From Phycisphaerales bacterium (GTDB taxonomy: Bacteria > Planctomycetota > Phycisphaerae > Phycisphaerales > UBA1924): 5,876 nt of DNA. Below the pieces are notes generated by a model. That model was given only the letters and a program-made list of their open reading frames with translations. It did not search any database and had not been told where the DNA came from. Below are positions 1-4,484 of this stretch, piece after piece (the stretch's first letter is position 1; each line of letters begins with the position of its first letter). Both the position numbers and the translations under genes were made by a program. The DNA lies in NCBI GenBank assembly GCA_019747615.1, contig JAIEQQ010000582.1, positions 1-5,876 of the forward strand. Reading direction: 5' to 3'.

Positions 1-35
1 TCAGGCCGCGTCGGACTGAAGGGGTCGCGAACGGG

Positions 36-1067
36 CTAAAGCCCCAGCTTTGCCTTCTTCGCTTCCCACTCTTCAGACTCGCGCTTGTTGTCGCTGGCGA
101 GCAGGCCGAGGCCGCCGGCCGCTTTGTCGCGCAGCGCGGCGATTTCGAGTTTGGTGAGGTGGATGCCGTCGATTTCGTAGTCGCGGAAGGCTTCGCAGGT
201 GATGGGGACGATGGGTTCGATGAGGTCGTGCATCGCCTGGGCGAAGACGCGGATTTCCATTTGCGCGTGGGCGTCCATGCGGAGTGAGAGGAAGCGGAGG
301 ATGTTGTGCAGGTCGCACTTCCAGTACCACTCGGTGTAGAGGCTCACTGGCAGGCCGATGCGCGCGAGCTCGCGGCTGACGCCCTTCTCGTTGAGCTTGG
401 TGTACTGCTCGTAGAGCTTTTCGCTCTGGGCGAGGTAGTCCAGGAACTCTTGGGCCGTGAGCGCTTCTTGCGGTGAGTCGGGCTGGTTGGTGAAGAGCTC
501 TTCGCCGCCTTGGCGGTTGCTCTTGCTCTGCTTGCGGACTTGGTCCACGCTCGGGCGGTAGAAGCGGTCGGGCATCACGCTGTAGCGGCCGGAGTATTCG
601 TTGACGTTGGCGGTGCGGTGGCGGATCCACTGGCGGGCGATGAAGATGGGCATCGCGACGTGGAACTTGAACTCGACCATTTCGAAGGGCGTGGTGTGGC
701 GATGGCGGAGGAGGTAGCGGATGAGGCCGCGGTCTTCGGAGATTTTCTTGGTGCCCTGGCCATAGGAGACGCGCGCGGCCTGGACGATCGCGGCGTCTGC
801 GGTCTGGCCGACGGGGACGAGGCGGGGCATGGCGTCAACGAGGGCGATGAAGCCGTGGTCGAGGCACTTGATCTCGTGGCGGAGTGCGCCGCCCATGACG
901 TCGGCGTGGGCGGTTTCTTGCATCACGCGGGTGATGGGTGCGCCGGTTTGGCGGCCGAGTTGCGGCGCGGGCTGAGGTTGCGCAGCGGAGCCTGCGGCGC
1001 TCGGCGCTAGCGGGGTGATGTCGATTTTCACGGGGGCTCTCTCGGCCGCGTTGGTCCGGGTGTTCAT
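36..1067 (-). CDS. thyX: FAD-dependent thymidylate synthase ThyX
   Basis: Flavin-dependent thymidylate synthase methylates dUMP to dTMP using methylene-tetrahydrofolate and NADPH, replacing ThyA. The 343-residue product carries the family signature RHRTANVNEYSGRY at residues 149-162, which satisfies RHRX7S. Upstream is HRHTTPFE (122-129). Downstream are SKSNRQGG (181-188) and a C-terminal block from ELARIGLP to AQMEIR (233-273), which typically holds substrate- and flavin-contacting residues. The ATG at 1067 was chosen because the frame stays open further upstream (GTG at 1268) only by reading through two palindromic repeats. No Shine-Dalgarno is visible before it. Residues 1-64 are a Pro/Ala/Gln-rich extension ahead of the first family-like segment, EIKCLDHGF, so the protein is longer than the usual 220-260 residues. 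ATGs at 923 and 896 would give more typical N-termini. The gene follows E2 on the same strand after a 237-bp repeat-bearing gap, so co-transcription is uncertain. The function is secure; the start is not. Confidence 0.95.
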   Translation of the reverse strand: MNTRTNAAERAPVKIDITPLAPSAAGSAAQPQPAPQLGRQTGAPITRVMQETAHADVMGGALRHEIKCLDHGFIALVDAMPRLVPVGQTADAAIVQAARVSYGQGTKKISEDRGLIRYLLRHRHTTPFEMVEFKFHVAMPIFIARQWIRHRTANVNEYSGRYSVMPDRFYRPSVDQVRKQSKSNRQGGEELFTNQPDSPQEALTAQEFLDYLAQSEKLYEQYTKLNEKGVSRELARIGLPVSLYTEWYWKCDLHNILRFLSLRMDAHAQMEIRVFAQAMHDLIEPIVPITCEAFRDYEIDGIHLTKLEIAALRDKAAGGLGLLASDNKRESEEWEAKKAKLGL

Positions 1068-1147
1068 GGGCGGCAGTCTACGGGAAGTCGCGAGTTGGGA
1101 GTACGGCTTTACGGACGATTGTGATCTCGAAGAGTCGGAAGACTCTC

Positions 1148-1201
1148 CCCCTCCGCCGCGAGGCGCGGCACCTCCCCCGGTGGGAACCGGGGGAGGGTGG
1201 G
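1148..1201. repeat. 54-bp palindromic repeat, copy 1
   Basis: This copy is identical over 54 bp to 1245-1298. It contains a perfect 10-bp inverted repeat, cctcccccgg / ccgggggagg, at 1171-1180 and 1187-1196 with a 6-nt loop (tgggaa). It also contains a smaller 6-bp stem, gccgcg / cgcggc, at 1155-1160 and 1164-1169 with a 3-nt loop. The double-hairpin layout resembles dispersed REP-type or MITE-like elements. No transposase or terminal target duplication is visible. Confidence 0.85.
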
Positions 1202-1244
1202 GCCGACGGAAGGGCCGGGAGACTTGCTGATTTGCCGCCGCTCG

Positions 1245-1298
1245 CCCCTCCGCCGCGAGGCGCGGCACCTCCCCCGGTGGGAACCGGGGGAGGGTGGG
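1245..1298. repeat. 54-bp palindromic repeat, copy 2, just after E2
   Basis: This is an exact copy of 1148-1201, in direct orientation and offset by 97 bp. Its 10-bp GC-rich stem (1268-1277 and 1284-1293) begins 11 nt past the E2 stop codon on the minus strand. The E2 transcript would therefore fold a very stable hairpin at its 3' end. There is no following T tract on the minus strand, so it is not a classical intrinsic terminator. Roles in transcript-end stabilisation or in attenuating read-through into thyX are possible but inferred. Confidence 0.85.
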
Positions 1299-1304
1299 TG
1301 GTGA

Positions 1305-2738
1305 TCAGCGGGCGGGGCCGAGGAGTTGGTCGGGGGATTGGAGCATTTCGATAAGGCGGGCGAGCATGAGGGCGGCGGCGGCGCCGTCGACGACGCGATG
1401 GTCGCAGGCGAGGGAGAGGGGGAGGAGTTTGCCGACGGCGATGCCGCCGTGACGGACGACGACGCCGTCGCGGGCGCGGCCGACGGCGAGGATGCCGACC
1501 TCGGGGTAGTTGATGATGGGCGTGGCGAAGCGGCCGGCGTGGCTGCCGACGTTGCTGATGGTGAACGTGCTGCCCATGAGCATCTCGCGGCTGGCGGTGC
1601 GGGCCCGCGCGGCATTGGCGACGTGGGCGATGTTGCGGCCGATCTCCAGGACGCCGAGCTTGTCGCAATCGCGGATCACCGGGACCATGAGGCCGTTGTC
1701 GGTGTCGGTGGCGATGCCCAGGTGAACGGCGCGGTGGCGGACGATCTCTTCCGCAGCGTCGTCGGTGGTGCTGTTGAACTGCGAGAACTCACTGGCGAGG
1801 CAGCGGCACACAGCAGCGGCGACGAAGGGGAGGAAGCTGACCTTCTCGCCGCTGGCGGCGGCGAGCTTCTTGCGGAGGCCGTCGAGGGCGGAGACGTCGG
1901 CCTCGTCCATGACGGTGAAGTGGACGGTTTGCGAGATGCTCTCGCGGAGGCGGTTGGCGATGGTGCGGCGGACGCCGCGGAAGGGGATGCGTTGGGTGTC
2001 GCCGGGGGCGTCGGATGTGCGTGCTTCGGAGCGAGCGGCGGGTGCGGCGGCGCGTGGGGCGGGAGTTTGGAGCGCGGCGTAGAGGTCGGTGTCGGAGGTG
2101 GGCTTGCCGGCGGGGCGTGCCGCGGGAGCGGGTGCGCGGTTGGTTGCGGGCTTGGGCGTCGAGGCGGCGGCGCGGGGCGCTGATGAGCCCTTGTTGTCGG
2201 CGGCGGAGCGGACGTCCTTATCGGTCACGCGGCCGCCCATGCCGGTGCCGTTGATGGCGTCAATGTCTACGCCGAGGTCGCGGGCGAGGCGGCGGACGGC
2301 GGGCGTGGCCAGGGCCTTGCCATCGGCGCGGGAGACGCCGCCGAGCTCGGTGCCGACGGCGCCGACAACGGTGCCAGCGTCTTCGCGGGCTTCTTCAGCC
2401 CCGGCCTTGGCGGGCTTGGTGCCGTTCGTGGCGAGGGCGTGCGGTTTGGATTCGACGGCGGCTGGGGCGGCGCCGGAGGCGTCGGCGAAGGTGACTAGGG
2501 CGTTGCCGACGTGGAGGACTTCGCCTTCGCCGCCGTGGAGCGCGGCGATGGTGCCGTCGCGTGGGGAGGGAACCTCAACGACGGCCTTGTCGGTCTCCAT
2601 GTCGGCGAGGATGTCGTGTTCCTTGACGACTTGGCCGACGGAGACGCGCCACTTGATGAGTTCGGCCTCGTGAACGCCCTCGCCAAGGTCGGGGAGGATG
2701 AAGTCGTTGGGGTTCGCGGCGGACTTGGCGTGGGCCAT
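1305..2738 (-). CDS. Dihydrolipoamide acyltransferase, E2 of a 2-oxo-acid dehydrogenase complex
   Basis: E2 forms the core of pyruvate or branched-chain 2-oxo-acid dehydrogenase complexes, passing the acyl group from a swinging lipoyl arm to CoA. The 477-residue product has the full domain order. An N-terminal lipoyl domain (about 12-86) carries the lipoylated lysine K51 in ETDKAVVEV. A Gly/Ala/Glu-containing linker follows, then a peripheral-subunit-binding domain (about 144-176, from ATPAVRRLARDLG to GRVTDKDV). A long Ala/Pro linker (about 177-248) precedes the catalytic domain (about 249-473). The catalytic domain has FTISNVGS (392-399) and the active-site DHRVVDG (446-452) with His447. 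There is only one lipoyl domain. The ATG at 2738 was chosen over a TTG at 2804 because the lipoyl fold begins about 11 residues after it and the extra residues look like translated spacer. No E1 or E3 gene is adjacent, and the upstream neighbour is divergent. The catalytic end looks closer to the pyruvate or branched-chain type than to the 2-oxoglutarate type, but the substrate is not settled. Confidence 0.94.
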   Translation of the reverse strand: MAHAKSAANPNDFILPDLGEGVHEAELIKWRVSVGQVVKEHDILADMETDKAVVEVPSPRDGTIAALHGGEGEVLHVGNALVTFADASGAAPAAVESKPHALATNGTKPAKAGAEEAREDAGTVVGAVGTELGGVSRADGKALATPAVRRLARDLGVDIDAINGTGMGGRVTDKDVRSAADNKGSSAPRAAASTPKPATNRAPAPAARPAGKPTSDTDLYAALQTPAPRAAAPAARSEARTSDAPGDTQRIPFRGVRRTIANRLRESISQTVHFTVMDEADVSALDGLRKKLAAASGEKVSFLPFVAAAVCRCLASEFSQFNSTTDDAAEEIVRHRAVHLGIATDTDNGLMVPVIRDCDKLGVLEIGRNIAHVANAARARTASREMLMGSTFTISNVGSHAGRFATPIINYPEVGILAVGRARDGVVVRHGGIAVGKLLPLSLACDHRVVDGAAAALMLARLIEMLQSPDQLLGPAR

Positions 2739-3001
2739 GGGGAGTGATTCCGGGGAGGGGCGGGGGGGAAGGGCCGAGGGACGGGGAAGGGATCGAGGGA
2801 TCAAGGGAACGGGGTTGATGGCCGAGGACGGATCGTGGAAGCATACCCGGCGGGGAGGTGAAATGGGGAGGGGTGGGGATCGGCAATCGGGAATCGGGAA
2901 TCGGGAATCGGCAATCGTGGGGACAGGGATGCGGGCATGTCGGGTTCGAGCTGAAGGCTGACTGCTGACGGCTGGCTGCTCCTCGCCTCTACCATCGCCG
3001 C
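2739..3001. other. Divergent intergenic region between E2 and the MBL hydrolase
   Basis: These 263 bp separate two outward-facing start codons and should contain both promoters. The part nearest E2 is purine-rich on the plus strand. It includes three 8-bp near-repeats (gggatcga, gggatcaa, gggaacgg) at 2789-2812, followed by the heptamer array at 2881-2917. The stretch 2950-2980 is built from degenerate gctga/ctgac words. I cannot point to a -35/-10 pair with confidence, and neither start has a Shine-Dalgarno sequence. Confidence 0.55.
2881..2917. repeat. Heptamer tandem repeat, five units
   Basis: There are five consecutive 7-bp units with consensus cggSaat: cggcaat, cgggaat three times, and cggcaat, followed by cg. 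The outer units share one variant and the inner three share the other. It lies about 85 bp upstream of the MBL hydrolase start, within the divergent promoter region. Such short arrays change copy number by replication slippage, so the spacing of promoter elements could vary between strains. That consequence is inferred. Confidence 0.85.
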
Positions 3002-3997
3002 ATGATGAACGATGTGCGGTATCGCTACACGCTGCTGCGGGCTGGAGAGTTTCGATTGGATGGGGGCTCGATGTTCGGGCTGATCCCGCGGGCGGTGTGG
3101 ATGAGGAATGTCACGCCCGATGACAAGGGGCGGATCACGGTGCAGCACAACTGCCTGCTGCTGGAGCGCGTGGGGGAGGCGCCCGGAGGTACGAAGCTGC
3201 ATGCGCCGAAGCGGGTGCTGATCGAGACGGGGAGTGGGGACAAGTTTGATGAGAAGAATCGCGAGGTGTTCGCGATGGGGGCACGGAGTGTGCTGGATGC
3301 GTTGGCGGAGGTCGGATGCTCGCCCGAAGAGATCGGCGGCGTGTGCGTGTCGCACTTGCACTTTGATCATGCCGGCGGGCTGACCAGGCTGTCACGCACG
3401 GGCGAGACGCCGGATTGGACGGGCCCAGCGGCGAGCTTCGGTGGCAGCCGCGGCGAGCATGGGGTGAAGCGGTCGTTCCCGAATGCGAAGGTGTTTGTGC
3501 AGCGGCGCGAATGGCTCGATGCGCTGAGCAACCGGAGCGTGATGACGCGGACGTACTTCGCGGACAACATCGAGCCGATCCGCGAGCAGGTGTCGCGGGT
3601 GGATTCGATACCGCCGTTTGCGCCGGGGGCGGTGGTGCAGAAGAACGATGAGCCGATGGTGCCGCAGGAGCGGCGCGAGACGGAAGTGATGCCGGGGGTG
3701 TTCGTGTTCCAAACGCCGGGGCACACGTGGGGTCAGCAGGCGGTTCGGTTTGTCGAGCCGGGCGGGCGGAGCGTGGTGTTCACGCCGGATGTGATTCCTA
3801 CTCGCGCGCACATCGGCCAGGCTTATTCACTCGCGTATGACGTTGAGCCGTATACGAGCAGCGTGACGCGCGGGTGGTTCTTGCGGGAAGCCGCGGCTCG
3901 CGGGTGGGTGTTGTGCTTGGATCACGAGGCTGGGCCGCCGCTGTTCACGGTTCGGGCGAACGGCAAGGGATGGTTCGAGCTCGTCGCGTGTGAGTAG
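3002..3997 (+). CDS. MBL-fold metallo-hydrolase
   Basis: This 331-residue metallo-beta-lactamase-superfamily hydrolase has a complete dinuclear metal site. The signature HLHFDH is at 118-123 (His118, His120, Asp122, His123). His241 follows in TPGHTWG, the bridging Asp263 is in TPDVIPT, and His308 is in LDHEAG. The N-terminal segment DGGSMFGLIPRAVWMR (20-35) resembles a subgroup that includes quorum-quenching N-acyl-homoserine lactonases and related lactonases. That makes a lactone or ester substrate plausible but unproven. There is no signal peptide or membrane segment, so it is probably cytoplasmic. Two adjacent ATGs (3002 and 3005) could each start translation; the first is used here. No Shine-Dalgarno is seen. 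The gene is divergent from E2, convergent with the M20 peptidase, and appears monocistronic. Its stop codon lies 1 bp from the start of a composite repeat. The fold is certain; the substrate is unknown. Confidence 0.92.
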   Translation: MMNDVRYRYTLLRAGEFRLDGGSMFGLIPRAVWMRNVTPDDKGRITVQHNCLLLERVGEAPGGTKLHAPKRVLIETGSGDKFDEKNREVFAMGARSVLDALAEVGCSPEEIGGVCVSHLHFDHAGGLTRLSRTGETPDWTGPAASFGGSRGEHGVKRSFPNAKVFVQRREWLDALSNRSVMTRTYFADNIEPIREQVSRVDSIPPFAPGAVVQKNDEPMVPQERRETEVMPGVFVFQTPGHTWGQQAVRFVEPGGRSVVFTPDVIPTRAHIGQAYSLAYDVEPYTSSVTRGWFLREAAARGWVLCLDHEAGPPLFTVRANGKGWFELVACE

Positions 3998-3998
3998 G

Positions 3999-4036
3999 CC
4001 TGGATCGCGGAGGGACGGAGGGGAGCGGAGAGGTTG
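3999..4036 (+). repeat. Outer arm of the inverted composite repeat, MBL side
   Basis: This 38-bp segment matches the reverse complement of 4417-4454 at 35 of 38 positions, with mismatches at arm positions 4, 16 and 23. It begins one base after the MBL hydrolase stop codon. Its core is gatcgcggagg followed by variations on cggag and ending in gagaggttg. Internal purine-rich cggag words make it a low-complexity but clearly homologous pair with the other arm. Confidence 0.85.
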
Positions 4037-4078
4037 AGTGCGGGAGGCGGTGCCTTGCTTGTTTCTTGGGGGAGATCT

Positions 4079-4091
4079 TTTTTCAACGAAG
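4079..4091 (+). repeat. Inner 13-bp inverted word, left copy
   Basis: tttttcaacgaag is the exact reverse complement of 4331-4343. In both places it sits inward of the 38-bp arm and is followed, reading in the same orientation, by GGAA-type purine repeats. The conserved order supports a composite element in two opposed copies. The gap to the outer arm is 42 bp here and 73 bp on the other side, with only patchy similarity. Confidence 0.75.
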
Positions 4092-4099
4092 GGAAGGAA

Positions 4100-4125
4100 G
4101 GGATGGAAGGGGGAGGGGAGGGGGG
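4100..4125 (+). other. Potential G-quadruplex, run 1
   Basis: The plus strand reads GGG, a 6-nt loop, GGGGG, a, GGGG, a, GGGGGG. This meets the usual G3+N1-7 pattern with two single-base loops, which favour very stable parallel quadruplexes. It would appear in read-through RNA from the MBL hydrolase and, as a C-rich strand, in antisense transcripts from the M20 side. Confidence 0.6.
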
Positions 4126-4133
4126 AAGGCACT

Positions 4134-4160
4134 GGGGATTGGGGACTGGGCACTGGGGGG
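4134..4160 (+). other. Potential G-quadruplex, run 2
   Basis: The plus strand reads GGGG att GGGG act GGG cact GGGGGG, a canonical four-run quadruplex pattern with loops of 3, 3 and 4 nt. The roughly 7-nt periodicity of (g)ggg-a-y-t words also makes it a degenerate tandem repeat, so it may simply be slippage-derived. It lies only 8 bp beyond the first G-run cluster. Confidence 0.6.
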
Positions 4161-4200
4161 TGCGATGCTGGGAGTGGAAGCTGGTCAGGACTGATTTCAG

Positions 4201-4218
4201 AATTTCAAATTTGAAATT
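4201..4218. repeat. AT-rich 18-bp perfect palindrome
   Basis: aatttcaaatttgaaatt is its own reverse complement. It is flanked by related half-words (ctgatttcag on the left, tttcagag on the right). It is a conspicuous AT-rich island in GC-rich DNA, at the middle of the convergent spacer. It could be a protein-binding site, the dyad of a dispersed repeat, or a cruciform-prone centre. No T-tract terminator geometry is present. Confidence 0.7.
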
Positions 4219-4266
4219 TCAGAGGGTGGCTCGGCGGTGGCGTTTTGTCGCCGCGAGTTCAGCGTG

Positions 4267-4326
4267 CCTTCCTTCCGTGCTTCCTTCTGTGCATCCTGCC
4301 GTTCCTTGCTTCCTTCCGTTCCTTCC
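4267..4326. repeat. Pyrimidine-rich CCTT tandem tract
   Basis: In this 60-bp tract, 51 bases are pyrimidines on the plus strand. It is made of ttccttcc words broken by g, gtg and gc interruptions. Read on the minus strand it is a GGAA-type repeat following the 13-bp word at 4331-4343. It mirrors the shorter purine tract after 4091 on the plus strand. The tracts differ in length, as expected for slippage-prone repeats. Confidence 0.75.
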
Positions 4327-4330
4327 ATCA

Positions 4331-4343
4331 CTTCGTTGAAAAA
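4331..4343 (-). repeat. Inner 13-bp inverted word, right copy
   Basis: cttcgttgaaaaa on the plus strand is the exact reverse complement of 4079-4091. Read from the M20 peptidase's transcription direction, it gives the same word order as the MBL side: 38-bp arm, then this word, then GGAA repeats. Confidence 0.75.
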
Positions 4344-4416
4344 TCGTCTTCTTCCAATCTTGGACGAAGCGCGGCATTCATCGCGTCCGGCGATCCGTTG
4401 ACGGGACAACTCGGAG

Positions 4417-4454
4417 CAACCTCTCCGCTCCTCTCCGTTCCTCCGCGATCAAGG
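4417..4454 (-). repeat. Outer arm of the inverted composite repeat, M20 side
   Basis: The reverse complement of this 38-bp segment matches 3999-4036 at 35 of 38 positions. It begins 30 bp past the M20 peptidase stop codon in the direction of transcription. A transcript crossing the whole spacer from either gene could pair the two arms across a loop of about 380 nt. Confidence 0.85.
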
Positions 4455-4484
4455 CTCTGCTGTCTTCGATTGCCCGATGCGCGA

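Larger units (their letters stand above)
1068..1304. other. Spacer between E2 and thyX, repeat-bearing
   Basis: This spacer separates the E2 stop codon from the chosen thyX start. It holds two 54-bp direct repeats, 43 bp of unique sequence between them, and about 80 bp next to thyX. That last part contains a 6-bp stem with a GGAA tetraloop on the plus strand (1131-1146, agagtc ggaa gactct). Reading frames cross the whole spacer because the repeats lack stop codons in several frames. I see no convincing promoter and no ribosome binding site. If thyX has its own promoter, it should lie in 1068-1147. Confidence 0.6.
3998..4484. other. 487-bp convergent intergenic region rich in repeats
   Basis: This is the only long non-coding stretch in the window, between the 3' ends of the MBL hydrolase and the M20 peptidase. 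It is organised as two inward-facing composite modules. Each begins with a near-identical 38-bp purine-biased segment next to a stop codon, followed by a 13-bp exact word and then a GGAA-rich tract. The centre holds G-runs and an AT-rich palindrome. Short open frames here consist of low-complexity translated repeats and are not credible genes. Base composition differs sharply from the flanking genes, with strand-asymmetric purine and pyrimidine tracts and a local AT island. Confidence 0.75.

Noticed and set aside
510..1010. 166-codon open frame on the plus strand opposite thyX
   Set aside because: It is antisense to conserved ThyX motifs and has low-complexity Ala/Gly/Val/Asp composition. No independent coding evidence exists.
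1268..1293. Classical intrinsic terminator after E2
   Set aside because: The stem is strong, but no T-rich tract follows it on the minus strand and the identical hairpin recurs 97 bp on. A dispersed repeat is the better primary description, with a termination role left open.
1148..1298. CRISPR array interpretation of the two 54-bp repeats with a 43-bp spacer
   Set aside because: There are only two units, the repeats are long and contain two hairpins, no cas genes are present, and the spacer is ordinary GC-rich intergenic sequence.
1326..2183. 285-codon open frame on the plus strand opposite the E2 gene
   Set aside because: It is antisense to a strongly supported E2 gene. Its composition is a Gly/Ala/Asp/Glu shadow expected from high-GC codon bias, with no recognisable motif.
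2738..2804. Upstream TTG start adding 22 residues to E2
   Set aside because: The added residues are Pro/Ser/Arg-rich translated spacer. The ATG at 2738 lies just ahead of the lipoyl domain, as is usual for E2 proteins.
3999..4454. Insertion sequence bounded by the 38-bp inverted arms
   Set aside because: No transposase frame lies between the arms, and no target-site duplication is visible outside them. The arms differ in spacing to the inner word, so two opposed repeat copies fit better than one transposon.
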